NCBI RefSeq assembly: GCF_014208105.1
Contig: NZ_JACHMQ010000001.1
Coordinates: 7,316,001 to 7,380,000 of the forward strand
DNA: 64,000 nucleotides
From: Actinomadura coerulea
Lineage (GTDB): Bacteria > Actinomycetota > Actinomycetes > Streptosporangiales > Streptosporangiaceae
Direction: 5' to 3'
Shown here: positions 52,981 to 61,385 of the stretch, in pieces
Layout of the letters: every line of letters begins with the position of its first letter
How positions within the stretch are numbered: position 1 is the first letter of the stretch
Translations under genes and position numbers: made by a program
The notes under the pieces: model-generated
What the model saw: the letters and a program-made list of their open reading frames with translations, nothing else
What the model was told of the DNA's origin: nothing
Database searches by the model: none

Positions 52981-53811
52981 ATGCCGCAAAGTCGTCCGTT
53001 CGTCAGCCTGGCGACCGACTTCGGTGCGGCGTACACGGCGATCTGCGCCGGGGTGATGTACGGCATCGCCCCGGACGCGAACGTGCTGGTGCTCAGCGAT
53101 GAGATCACGCCGTTCGACGTGCGGGAGGGGGCGATGCTGCTGCGGCAGGCGCTGCCGTACCTGCCGGTGGGCGTGCACGTCGGGATCGTGGATCCGGGGG
53201 TGGGCACCTCCCGCCGGCCGCTGGCGATCGTGACCGGGCGCGGCGATGTGCTGGTCGGGCCCGACAACGGCCTGCTGGTGCCGGCGGCGGAGGCGCTGGG
53301 CGGGATCGTCCGGGCGCACGCGCTGGAGAACCCGGCCTACCGGCTGCCGCAGGTCTCGACCTCGTTCCACGGACGTGACGTCTTCTCTCCCGCCGCCGCG
53401 CACGTCGCGGCGGGGGTGGACGCGGCGGATCTCGGTGCCGCCGTCGACCCGCTGCCGCTGGACGTCCCGCCCCCGGTGGCCCGGCCCGGGGACCTGACCG
53501 TCCCCGTGCTGTACACCGACCGGTTCGGCAGCCTGGTGCTGGGCGCGGAGCCCGGCGACCTGGCGGCCGCGTTCGGCTCGCTGGAGCCGGGCACCCCGCT
53601 TGACGTGGAGTGGAACGTTGCAGACGGACCGTCCAGGACGGCCCGCGTCCCGTTCCAGCTCACCTTCGGCAGCGTCGCGGTCGGGGAGCCGCTGCTGTGG
53701 ACCGATTCGTCCGGATGGCTCGCCCTGGGCGTCAACCAGGGACGCGCCGCCGACGCCCTCGGCCTGGCCGGCGCGCAGACCCTCACTCTGCGCGCGGTGC
53801 CGCGTCCATGA
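52981..53811 (+). CDS. S-adenosylmethionine hydrolase (SAM hydroxide adenosyltransferase, DUF62)
   Basis: 276 aa, related to fluorinase and chlorinase but of the DUF62 type that adds hydroxide to SAM, giving adenosine and methionine. Motifs are SLATDFGAAYTAICAGVMYG, LSDEITPFDVREGAMLLRQA, VGIVDPGVGTSRRPLAI, GPDNGLL and FHGRDVFSPAAAHVA. The ATG 52981 follows GAGG. It forms an operon with an amino-acid ABC transporter (35-bp gap), which might handle methionine or a related amino acid (inference). Confidence 0.9.
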   Translation: MPQSRPFVSLATDFGAAYTAICAGVMYGIAPDANVLVLSDEITPFDVREGAMLLRQALPYLPVGVHVGIVDPGVGTSRRPLAIVTGRGDVLVGPDNGLLVPAAEALGGIVRAHALENPAYRLPQVSTSFHGRDVFSPAAAHVAAGVDAADLGAAVDPLPLDVPPPVARPGDLTVPVLYTDRFGSLVLGAEPGDLAAAFGSLEPGTPLDVEWNVADGPSRTARVPFQLTFGSVAVGEPLLWTDSSGWLALGVNQGRAADALGLAGAQTLTLRAVPRP

Positions 53812-53845
53812 CCCTCGAAACCCCTCACCGCCGGAGGCATTTCCT

Positions 53846-54718
53846 GTGATCCGCCGTCCCCTCGTGGCAACGCTCGCCGGTGCCGCCGCGCTCGCCCTCG
53901 CCGTCAGCGCCTGCGCTCCGCAGGACGAGGACTCGGGCGCCTCCGCGAGCAAGAGTCCCGCCTCCTGCGCCAAGGACAAGCTGCCGCTGAAGTCGCCCGG
54001 CAAGCTCACCATCGCGACCGACAAGCCGGCGTTCGAGCCGTGGTTCAAGGACGACGACCCGTCCAACGGGCAGGGCTACGAGAGCGCCGTCGCCTACGCG
54101 GTCGCCGGGAAGCTCGGCTTCACCAAGGACGAGGTGGTCTGGAAGACCCAGTCGTTCGAGTCGTCGTACGCGCCGGGGCCGAAGACCTTCGACTTCGACA
54201 TCAACCAGATCTCCGTCACCCCGGCGCGCGAGAAGGCGGTCGCGTTCAGCGACGGCTACTACGACGTGCAGCAGGGCATCGTGACGCTCAAGGGCGGCAA
54301 GTTCGAGAACGCCAAGTCCGTCGCGGAGCTGGGCAAGGCGCGCATCGCGGTCCAGGTCGGGACGACGTCGCTGCAGGCGGTGAAGAACCAGATCAAGCCC
54401 GCCGACGAGCCGAAGATCTTCAACACGCAGATCGACGCGGTGAACGCGCTGAAGAACAAGCAGGTGGACGTGCTGGTGGTGGACCTGCCGACCGCCTTCT
54501 ACGTCACCGCCGCGCAGATCGACGACTCGAAGATCGTCGGTCAGCTGCCGCAGTCGCAGGGCGGCGCCGCCGAGCACTTCGGACTGCTGATGGAGCGGGG
54601 CAGCGGGCTCGCCGGCTGCCTCGACCAGGCGATCGGGCAGCTGAAGTCGTCCGGTGAGCTGGCGAAGATCCAGCAGCAGTGGCTGACCGCGTCGGCCGGC
54701 GCACCCGTCCTGAAGTGA
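53846..54718 (+). CDS. Amino-acid ABC transporter substrate-binding lipoprotein
   Basis: 290 aa. Lipoprotein signal with LAVSAC lipobox, then a family-3 binding fold: KLTIATDKPAFEPWF, YESAVAYAVAGKLGF, FDFDINQISVTPAREKAVAF, IAVQVGTTSLQAVKNQI and FGLLMERGSGL. It binds a polar amino acid outside the membrane. The GTG start 53846 follows GGAGG by nine bases. The stop overlaps the permease start (GTGA). Confidence 0.92.
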   Translation: MIRRPLVATLAGAAALALAVSACAPQDEDSGASASKSPASCAKDKLPLKSPGKLTIATDKPAFEPWFKDDDPSNGQGYESAVAYAVAGKLGFTKDEVVWKTQSFESSYAPGPKTFDFDINQISVTPAREKAVAFSDGYYDVQQGIVTLKGGKFENAKSVAELGKARIAVQVGTTSLQAVKNQIKPADEPKIFNTQIDAVNALKNKQVDVLVVDLPTAFYVTAAQIDDSKIVGQLPQSQGGAAEHFGLLMERGSGLAGCLDQAIGQLKSSGELAKIQQQWLTASAGAPVLK

Positions 54719-55587
54719 CCGCGCCGGCGGGCGGGAAGACCGCCTGGGTCAAGAGTGAGCGGCAGCTCGACCGGGAGCGTCGGCGCCGCCGCGCCGACGT
54801 CCGGTCGGGGTCGGTGGCCGCGGCCTCGACGGTGCTGTGCGCCGCGGTCGTGGTGGTTGTCGTGGTGGGGTCGCCGGGCTGGCCGCGCGTGCACGAGACG
54901 TTCTTCAACTGGGGCGAGTTCACCGGCGCGTTCCCCGATGTGCTGCGCGGCTTCTGGCTGAACGTACGGATCTTCCTGATCGCCGAAGTGGCGATCCTGG
55001 TGCTGGGGCTGCTGGTCGCGCTCGCACGGGGCCTGCGGACTCCGCTGCTGTTCCCGGTGCGGGCGCTGGCCGTCGCCTACACCGACGTGTTCCGCGGCAT
55101 CCCGACGATCCTGCTGGTGTACCTGGTCGGGTTCGGGCTTCCGGCGCTGCGGCTGCAGGGCCTGCCCGAGAGCCCGGCGGTCCTGGGCGGGTTCGCGCTC
55201 GTCCTGTCCTACGGGGCGTACGTCGCGGAGGTGTTCCGGGCCGGCATCGACTCCATCCACCCGAGCCAGCGCGCCGCGGCCCGGTCTCTGGGCCTCAGCA
55301 AGGCCCAGAGCCTGCGGTACGTGGTCCTTCCGCAGGCGGTGCGCCGGGTCGTCCCGCCGCTCCTCAACGACTTCGCCTCGCTGCAGAAGGACACCGCGCT
55401 CGTCGCGGTGCTCGGTCCGCTGGAGGCGCTGCGGCAGGCGCAGATCCACTCGGCCGAGACCTTCAACTACACCCCCTACCTGGCCACGGCGGTGCTGTTC
55501 ATCGCGCTGACGGTGCCGATGGCCCGGTTCACCGACCATCTCGCGGCGCGCGCCGAACGCCGCCGCGCCCCCGGAGGCGGCCGATGA
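54715..55587 (+). CDS. Amino-acid ABC transporter permease
   Basis: 290 aa. A charged N-terminus (SERQLDRERRRRRAD) is followed by about five helices and the HisM-type permease loop YVAEVFRAGIDSIHPSQRAAARSLGLS, preceded by DVFRGIPTILLVYLVGF. The GTG overlaps the binding-protein stop and the end overlaps the ATPase ATG by four bases. Confidence 0.93.
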   Translation: MTAPAGGKTAWVKSERQLDRERRRRRADVRSGSVAAASTVLCAAVVVVVVVGSPGWPRVHETFFNWGEFTGAFPDVLRGFWLNVRIFLIAEVAILVLGLLVALARGLRTPLLFPVRALAVAYTDVFRGIPTILLVYLVGFGLPALRLQGLPESPAVLGGFALVLSYGAYVAEVFRAGIDSIHPSQRAAARSLGLSKAQSLRYVVLPQAVRRVVPPLLNDFASLQKDTALVAVLGPLEALRQAQIHSAETFNYTPYLATAVLFIALTVPMARFTDHLAARAERRRAPGGGR

Positions 55588-56333
55588 GCACCCCGCTGCT
55601 GCGCATCGAGGGCGTCTGGAAGACCTACCACGCCCACCCGGTGCTGCGCGGCGTCGACCTGGACGTCGCGCCGCACGAGGTCGTCTGCCTCATCGGCGCC
55701 TCCGGATCGGGCAAGTCGACGCTGCTGCGCTGCGTGAACGTCCTGGAGACCGTCGACGACGGCGCGATCTTCCTGGAGGACGACGACATCACCGACCCCC
55801 GCGCGGACCCCGACAAGGTCCGCAAGCGGATCGGGATGGTGTTCCAGTCCTACAACCTGTTCCCGCACATGTCGGTGCTGGACAACATCACGCTCGCCCC
55901 TCTCCGCGTCCACAAGCGCCCGAAGGCGGAGGCCGCCGAGCAGGCGCGCGAGCTGCTCGAACGGTTCGGGCTGGCGAACAAGGCCGGAGAGTACCCCGAC
56001 CGGCTGTCGGGCGGACAGCAGCAGCGCGTCGCGATCATCCGGGCGATGGCCACCCGGCCGAGCCTGCTCCTGCTGGACGAGGTGACCTCCGCGCTCGACC
56101 CCGAACTCGTCACCGAGGTGATGGGCATCATCCGGGAGCTCAAGGACTCCGGCATGACGATGATCCTGGCGACGCACGAGATGGGGTTCGCCCGCGACAT
56201 CGCCGACACCGTCTGCTTCCTCCATGACGGCGTCCTGCTGGAGCGCGGCCCGGCGGAGCAGATCTTCGAAGAGCCCACCGAGCCGCGCACCCGCGAGTTC
56301 CTGAGCCGCGTCCTGGAGTCCCGCCGCCTCTGA
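55584..56333 (+). CDS. Amino-acid ABC transporter ATP-binding protein
   Basis: 249 aa. Walker A GASGSGKST, LRCVNVLETVDDG, Q-loop FQSYNLFPHMSVLDNITLAP, signature RLSGGQQQRVAI, Walker B LLLLDEVTSALDPELVTEV and switch ATHEMGFARDIAD. This is the GlnQ/HisP subtype. It is the last gene of the operon; a strong terminator follows at 56394-56431. Confidence 0.95.
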   Translation: MSTPLLRIEGVWKTYHAHPVLRGVDLDVAPHEVVCLIGASGSGKSTLLRCVNVLETVDDGAIFLEDDDITDPRADPDKVRKRIGMVFQSYNLFPHMSVLDNITLAPLRVHKRPKAEAAEQARELLERFGLANKAGEYPDRLSGGQQQRVAIIRAMATRPSLLLLDEVTSALDPELVTEVMGIIRELKDSGMTMILATHEMGFARDIADTVCFLHDGVLLERGPAEQIFEEPTEPRTREFLSRVLESRRL

Positions 56334-56352
56334 ATCCTCCAGGACGGCCGCG

Positions 56353-56376
56353 GCCGATCCGGCCGGCCGGATCGGC
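56353..56376. repeat. 24-bp perfect palindrome after the ABC operon
   Basis: GCCGATCCGGCC joined directly to its reverse complement. It may be part of the terminator region. Confidence 0.55.
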
Positions 56377-56393
56377 TAACGAAGTGCGCTGCC

Positions 56394-56431
56394 GAAGGCG
56401 GCATCCTCGTGTGAACGAGGGTGCCGCCTTC
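56394..56431 (+). terminator. Terminator of the SAM hydrolase/ABC operon
   Basis: 17-bp stem (56394-56410 with 56415-56431, one mismatch), loop GTGA, then TCTCGCG. Confidence 0.8.
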
Positions 56432-56561
56432 TCGCGTTCCACGACCCCCGGCTGACCCGCGCCGACCGTGTGATCTGCGTCTGTTTATCGCCGACCGCGC
56501 TGCCCCCGCCGCTCTTCCCCGCACTGTCTTCAGTGTTCCGGCCATCCGCCGGGACACGTTC

Positions 56562-56628
56562 GGATTCCGCGGAATCCCGGCGTGTCCTGGCCCGATCGGC
56601 CAGAGCACGCCGTGATCCACGGGATCAC
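56562..56628. promoter_or_regulatory. Two short palindromes upstream of the EamA transporter
   Basis: GGATTCCGCGGAATCC (56562-56577) and GTGATCC-ACG-GGATCAC (56612-56628), both perfect. They are 98 and 47 bp before the transporter start and are candidate operators. Confidence 0.45.
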
Positions 56629-56674
56629 AGCCACCTCCGCCCTAGGGGCGGAGGCCGTTCAAAGGAGAGAAGCA

Positions 56675-57679
56675 GTGCTACTCGCCGTCGGCTTTTTCTT
56701 GTTCGGTTTGTGGGAACTGACGATCCAACAAACCGGCTGGGGTTTCACCGCGGTCGAAGACCCGCTCGCCAGCGGGCTCGTCACCGCCGTGGTCGGTGCC
56801 TCCGTCTTCGGGATCTTTGTGAGGTGGTGGACGGGAAGGCCCCTTCCGTTCAGGGCACTCCTGACGGACGAGCGCAAGGGTGACCGCAAGATCGTCGTTC
56901 GCCTCGCAATCGGAATCCTGATCCTCCACACGGCGTACCCCTACGGCATCCAGTCCGTGGGAATCGGGGCCATCGTCACGATGTCCGCGGTGGGTGCGGC
57001 GTGCCTCAACGGCAGCAACCTGTGGAAGACCTGGCGGTATCGCAAGGAGCTGCCGAACAGGGTTCTCTGGGTCGCGGCCCTGAACCTCGTGCTTCGACTG
57101 TTCGCGTTCGCGGGCGTGATGGTCATCAACAAGCCCTGGGCCGGGTTGGAGCACGTCACCAACGAGAAGCTCTACGGGCTCGGCTGCGGCATTCTCGGCG
57201 CCTGGAGCTTCTGGAACTACCTCCGCTGCATGTACGACGTGGCGAAGGAGGAGAAGCTCAGGACCCTGGCCGTGGCGGATCTCGTCGCGGTTCCCTTCAC
57301 CGCTCTCGGGGTGGGGGGGATGAGCTTCCTCATTGGAGGCGGGTACTCCGAGTTGTCGTTGAAGGTGCTCGGTCTGGGCTCCGTCGCCGGCGTCCTGTCC
57401 TTCGCGCTGCCGACGGTCATGGGCGTCTGGTTGTCGAACAAGATCTCGTCGTCCGTGTCGGGTCTGCTCTACCTGTTCGACAGTTTGATCGGGTGCCTGG
57501 TCGGACTCGGGGGCGCCGCCCTCGGCTGGCTGCCCGCGGTTCAGGCCCCCGATGTCTGGGTGTGGCGCGGAATGGCCATGGTCCTGGTCGCCGCGTTCAT
57601 CGGCTGGATCTGGCCGATCCCGATTCTGAAGCGGTCGGGCGGCCGTCTCATCGTCGAGGGCGGGAACCAGTCCGCCTGA
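56675..57679 (+). CDS. EamA/DMT-type membrane transporter
   Basis: 334 aa with about ten helices in two halves (VLLAVGFFLFGLWELTIQQT, GIGAIVTMSAVGAACLNGSN, LKVLGLGSVAGVLSFALPTV, VWRGMAMVLVAAFIGWIWPI). This fits the drug/metabolite transporter superfamily. The GTG 56675 has AAAGGAGAG upstream, and the hydrophobic helix begins at once. The substrate is unknown. Confidence 0.75.
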   Translation: MLLAVGFFLFGLWELTIQQTGWGFTAVEDPLASGLVTAVVGASVFGIFVRWWTGRPLPFRALLTDERKGDRKIVVRLAIGILILHTAYPYGIQSVGIGAIVTMSAVGAACLNGSNLWKTWRYRKELPNRVLWVAALNLVLRLFAFAGVMVINKPWAGLEHVTNEKLYGLGCGILGAWSFWNYLRCMYDVAKEEKLRTLAVADLVAVPFTALGVGGMSFLIGGGYSELSLKVLGLGSVAGVLSFALPTVMGVWLSNKISSSVSGLLYLFDSLIGCLVGLGGAALGWLPAVQAPDVWVWRGMAMVLVAAFIGWIWPIPILKRSGGRLIVEGGNQSA

Positions 57680-57747
57680 CGGTCACATCAGCCGGTCGCG
57701 GGCCGCGGCACACGTGCCACGGCCCGGGACTGGAAGAACCACCACCA

Positions 57748-57775
57748 GTGGGGAGGGGCCGCCGCCCCTCCCCAC
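57748..57775. terminator. Hairpin between the EamA and aminotransferase genes
   Basis: GTGGGGAGGGGC, loop CGCC, exact complement; a 12-bp stem. Confidence 0.7.
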
Positions 57776-57808
57776 GCTCCTTCGTGCACGGGCCCTAGGC
57801 TCACCAGG

Positions 57809-58828
57809 GTGAATCTGGACGAAGCGGTACGTATGTGGGACCCGGCGCCGGGATGGCTGAACACCGCGAGCTACGGCATACCGCCGGAACCGGCGTTCGA
57901 GGCGCTGCAGGGCGCGCTGGCCGAGTGGCGTCGCGGGGCCAACGGCTGGGACAAGTGGGACCGGTCCACCGGCCGCGCGCGCGGCGCGTTCGCGCGCCTG
58001 GTCGGCGTCGCGGCCGACGACGTGGCCGTGGGCGCCTCCGCCTCCCAGGTGCTGGCCCCCGTCGCCGCCTCGCTTCCGCCCGGCTCGCGCGTCGTCGTCC
58101 CCGACATCGAGCAGACGTCGAACCTGTTCCCGTGGCTCGTCCAGGATCTCGACGTGCGCACGGTGCCGCCGGCCGACCTGCCCGGCGCGATCGACGAGCG
58201 CACGGACGCGGTCGCCTTCAGCCTGGTCCAGTCCGCGACGGGCGAGGTCGCCGCCGTCGACGAGGTCGTCGCGGCGGCGCGGGCGCACGGCGCGCTCGTC
58301 GTCGGCGACGCCACCCAGGCGGTCGGCTGGCTCCCGGTCGACGCGGCGCCCTTCGACGTCCTCGCCGTCTCGGCGTACAAGTGGCTGATGTGCCCGCGCG
58401 GTACCGCCTTCTGCTACGTGAGCCCGGACGTGCGCGACCGCGTACGGCCGCTCGCCGCCAACTGGTACGCCGGTGACGGCGACGCCTCGTACGGCCCGCC
58501 GCTGCGGCTGGCGAAGGACGCCCGCCGGTTCGACATCGCCGCTCCCTGGTTCTCCTACGTCGCGGCCGCCCCCACGCTGGAACTGCTCCTGGAGATCGGC
58601 ATCGAGCCGATCCACGACCACGACGTGCGGATGGCCGACCGGTTCCGGGCCGGCCTCGGCATGCCACCCGGCGACAGCGCGATCGTCAGCGTCACCCGGC
58701 CCGGCGCGGCGGAGCGGCTCGCGGCGGCCGGCGTCCGGGCGTCCGTCCGCAAGGGCGCGGCGCGCCTGGCCTTCCACCTCTACACGACCGAGGCCGACGT
58801 CGACTCGGCCATCGCGGCCCTGGTCTGA
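57809..58828 (+). CDS. Class-V aminotransferase-fold PLP protein
   Basis: 339 aa. The PLP fold has WLNTASYGIPPEPAFEAL, VAVGASASQVLAPVAASLPP, VGDATQAVGWLPVD (Asp and His/Gln area) and the PLP-lysine loop LAVSAYKWLMCPRG. It could be a cysteine desulfurase-like or ergothioneine C-S-lyase-like enzyme; no conserved Cys for desulfuration is seen. TAGGCT seven bases before the GTG suggests a leaderless mRNA. It is a single gene. Confidence 0.87.
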   Translation: MNLDEAVRMWDPAPGWLNTASYGIPPEPAFEALQGALAEWRRGANGWDKWDRSTGRARGAFARLVGVAADDVAVGASASQVLAPVAASLPPGSRVVVPDIEQTSNLFPWLVQDLDVRTVPPADLPGAIDERTDAVAFSLVQSATGEVAAVDEVVAAARAHGALVVGDATQAVGWLPVDAAPFDVLAVSAYKWLMCPRGTAFCYVSPDVRDRVRPLAANWYAGDGDASYGPPLRLAKDARRFDIAAPWFSYVAAAPTLELLLEIGIEPIHDHDVRMADRFRAGLGMPPGDSAIVSVTRPGAAERLAAAGVRASVRKGAARLAFHLYTTEADVDSAIAALV

Positions 58829-58845
58829 GCTCGGTCAGCGCAGTC

Positions 58846-59325
58846 TCATCGACGGGGTGGGGCGTGCTGGCCGCGCCGGGACGCCCGGCTTCCGCCCGAC
58901 CCGGCAGGCGGACGCAGCCGGCGTACCTCAAGTGCCAGAAAGGCGGTGAGTACGACGATGACGCCGGACTCCAGGCCTATCGCGAGCATGACGGTGGTCC
59001 GGTAGCCGTACTCGTGGAACCCGAACAGCGCGCCCTGCTCGCTGATCAGGAGGCCGATGAGGGTTCCCAGCGAGAAGACGATCGCTCCGAGCGCCACGAG
59101 TGCGTGGGGGGCGCGACCGGCGATCGGCACGGAGCAGAGGCCGGGCAGTGACCTCAGCGGGCTGGCCAGGGCGAGCGCCAGCACCACCGCGCCGGCGAAG
59201 TTGAGAACGAACAGCACGCCGATGACCGGGATGACGCGGTAGTAGTCCGCGAAGTACTCGTAGAGATGGACCGCGCCGATGCCGAACAGCAGCAGCACGC
59301 CCAGATAGCGCAGCACGTTGCTCAT
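58846..59325 (-). CDS. Four-helix membrane protein
   Basis: 159 aa. Helices are YLGVLLLFGIGAVHLYEYFA, VIGVLFVLNFAGAVVLALAL, LVALGAIVFSLGTLIGLLI and TTVMLAIGLESGVIVVLTAF, with an Arg/Pro tail. The ATG overlaps the stop of the upstream lipoprotein gene (ATGA), so it belongs to the same operon as the two COG4315 lipoproteins. Confidence 0.75.
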   Translation of the reverse strand: MSNVLRYLGVLLLFGIGAVHLYEYFADYYRVIPVIGVLFVLNFAGAVVLALALASPLRSLPGLCSVPIAGRAPHALVALGAIVFSLGTLIGLLISEQGALFGFHEYGYRTTVMLAIGLESGVIVVLTAFLALEVRRLRPPAGSGGSRASRRGQHAPPRR

Positions 59326-59834
59326 GGCGGTCCCGCGCTCGTTCCGCTCTCGACCTGTTGGCCCTGCGGCGAGACCGCGTACCACTCGGCGCCGAACTGG
59401 GTGAGGGCCTCGCCGAGGGTGTCGCCGCGTCCGGTGTCGGCTTGGTAGTAGTACAGCGGGTGGCCCCCGTAGACGATCTGCGGGGGCCCGTCGGAGCGGC
59501 TGATCGTGGCGACCTGGGACCGCTGGGCGCTTCCGGCCGTGGTCGGGGCGCCCTCGGTGGTCGCCGGCGGCCAGATGCTCGCGCATGCCCCCGAGCAGGT
59601 CGACTGGTTCGGTGGGTCGGCGACGAACAGGTAGAGCGTTCGTCCCGTCTTGTTCACCAGGATCTGCCCGAGGTGCGGCGCCTGGGCCGTACTGATCTGC
59701 ATCCGGCCGGGATTCTGCGAGTTGGTCGCGGTCGCGCACCCGGCGAGCGCCGCCGCCGCGACCGCAGCGGCGAGAAGCCTCCCGCCGAATCGGGCCGTCC
59801 GGGGACGGCCCCTCTCAGTAGCCACCACCGCCAC
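59322..59834 (-). CDS. COG4315-type lipoprotein, copy B
   Basis: 170 aa. A lipoprotein signal ends in ALAGC, followed by the repeat core: GQILVNKTGRTLYLFVADPP, STCSGACASIWPPATT, GHPLYYYQADTG and FGAEWYAVSPQG. Family members are secreted beta proteins of unknown function. The GTG start (59834, or 59828/59825) overlaps the end of copy A by up to 20 bases. Copy A and copy B arose by duplication. Confidence 0.82.
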   Translation of the reverse strand: MAVVATERGRPRTARFGGRLLAAAVAAAALAGCATATNSQNPGRMQISTAQAPHLGQILVNKTGRTLYLFVADPPNQSTCSGACASIWPPATTEGAPTTAGSAQRSQVATISRSDGPPQIVYGGHPLYYYQADTGRGDTLGEALTQFGAEWYAVSPQGQQVESGTSAGPP

Positions 59835-60438
59835 CCGACGGCTGCTGGGTCACCGGAGCACCGGACGGGGACAGCACGTACCATTTGGCGCCGAACTGGT
59901 TGAGCCCCTGCCCCTTCGCGCTGCCGCTCGCGCCGCCGTCGGGCGCGTAATAGTAAAGAGGATGCCCGCTGTAGGTGACCTCGGTCCTGCCGTCGCTCCG
60001 CTTGGTGGTGCCGAGCTTCGCCGCGTCCGCTCCCGAACCGGCCTGGGGCTTGCCGGTGGTCGTGACCGGCGGCCACACCGCCGCGCACGACCCGGAGCAG
60101 GACGAGGTGGTCCCCGTGTCCTTCTGGAACAGGTACACCGTCCGAGCCTGGCCGTCGACCACGATCTGTCCGAGTGCCCCCACGCTCGCCGTCTTCATGG
60201 TTCCGCCGGGCGCGGCGCCGCCGGTGGGCGCGACCGAGGACGGGGGCGACATCGTCGGGGAGGACGGGGGAGAGGTCGTCGGGGACGAGGTGCTCGACCC
60301 GCCGCCGCATCCGGCGACCGCGGCCGCGACCACGGCGGCCGCGCCGACGGCCAGCGGCCCCGCGGTCCGTGCTCGGCGGCGCCGCCGGACGGCGGACGGA
60401 CCGGGTGAACGGACGCCGGCCGAGTACTCATCGAACAT
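59815..60438 (-). CDS. COG4315-type lipoprotein, copy A
   Basis: 207 aa. An Arg-rich N-terminus is followed by a hydrophobic helix and VAGC lipobox, then a Ser/Pro/Thr linker. The same core follows: GQIVVDGQARTVYLFQKDTG, SSCSGSCAAVWPPVTT, GHPLYYYAPDGG and FGAKWYVLSPSG. Start ATG 60438 with GGGAGGG upstream. It is the first gene of the 58846-60438 operon. Confidence 0.84.
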   Translation of the reverse strand: MFDEYSAGVRSPGPSAVRRRRRARTAGPLAVGAAAVVAAAVAGCGGGSSTSSPTTSPPSSPTMSPPSSVAPTGGAAPGGTMKTASVGALGQIVVDGQARTVYLFQKDTGTTSSCSGSCAAVWPPVTTTGKPQAGSGADAAKLGTTKRSDGRTEVTYSGHPLYYYAPDGGASGSAKGQGLNQFGAKWYVLSPSGAPVTQQPSGGGGGY

Positions 60439-60664
60439 GCGTGCCCTCCCTTCGGAGCGCGGTACCGGACGGCCGGTACCTTCCTTGGCGCCGCATACCC
60501 GCGCGGTGTGGGGAGCGAACTGCTCCTTCCCGGCCATGAACTGGTCTTTTCCGCTGCTGAACGACCGTTGGCATGCCGATGGCCGCGCGAGGAGCCGGCG
60601 GCCGGGGAAGTTGGGACTCACCAGCCCGAGGCGTTGAGAACGGCCGTTCCAGCGACGGTCGCGC

Positions 60665-61120
60665 TTACTGACGTTCGCCGAGACGGCGTCTCAGGCCCGT
60701 TCGCATGCGGGGGGACGCGCCCGGCAGAGCGGCCAGATGACGCAACTCCTCCGGCCGCAGTTCCCGGCGCGCGGCGAGCGCGAGCACCGCCGCGTACGGG
60801 CGGGTCGTGGAGGTCCGCAAGCGTGCCTCCAGTTCGGCCAGCACCTTGAGCAGCACCTCGCGATCGGCGTTCGGGTGCTCGGCGAGCAGACGCAGAAGCC
60901 GGCCGTCGTTCCACGCGCTGTCACGGTTCGAGCACAGCTCGTCCAGGACGCGCGCGGGTGTGCTCGGATTGGCGGCCAGCTCCTGCCAGACGAACGGGTA
61001 GGGGGACCGGGCGAGATGGCGGAAGGTGCGCACATCGGTTTCCGGGTCGCGGGCCGCGTCGCGGTAGTCCGCCGGTGTACGGAAGTGCGGGGGCGCCTCG
61101 TCCGGCTCGCCTTGGCTCAC
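60665..61120 (-). CDS. Leucine-rich-repeat-variant-like helical protein
   Basis: 151 aa. Repeats such as FVWQELAANPSTPARVLDEL and LLRLLAEHPNADREVLLKVL resemble LRV repeats (LAxNPxxPxxxLxxL). It probably forms a small solenoid for protein binding. TAGATT seven bases before the GTG at 61120 suggests a leaderless start. Confidence 0.7.
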   Translation of the reverse strand: MSQGEPDEAPPHFRTPADYRDAARDPETDVRTFRHLARSPYPFVWQELAANPSTPARVLDELCSNRDSAWNDGRLLRLLAEHPNADREVLLKVLAELEARLRTSTTRPYAAVLALAARRELRPEELRHLAALPGASPRMRTGLRRRLGERQ

Positions 61121-61165
61121 CTGGGGCAATCTACGCCCTGACCTCCGGTCCTCTGCGGTTTGGGC

Positions 61166-61372
61166 ATGGCGGACGAGACGGAGCGGCTGGCGGGCTTCCT
61201 GTACGAGATCGGGCTCCTCAAGCGCTACCGGCGCACGGGGTGGCTGGCCTGGATCGACAGCTCACTGGCCCAGCTCCGGACCGGGTCGGCCCGGCGCCTC
61301 GCCGAGCAGGCCCAGAAGACCGGCTCCCTCGACTGGCTCGCACGCGCCCTGAACGGCCCCGGCGAACCGTAG
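61166..61372 (+). pseudogene. Remnant of an HD-domain (YfbR-like) hydrolase with the catalytic part deleted
   Basis: 68 aa, an intact small reading frame. Residues ~8-25 (LAGFLYEIGLLKRYRRTGWL) are the start of an HD-domain nucleotidase. Directly after, AWIDSSLAQLRTGSARRLAE is the end of the same family. The ~120 residues in between, including the HD motif, are missing in frame. It may be expressed, but it cannot be a phosphohydrolase. Confidence 0.65.
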
Positions 61373-61385
61373 AGGCCTCGGCGGG

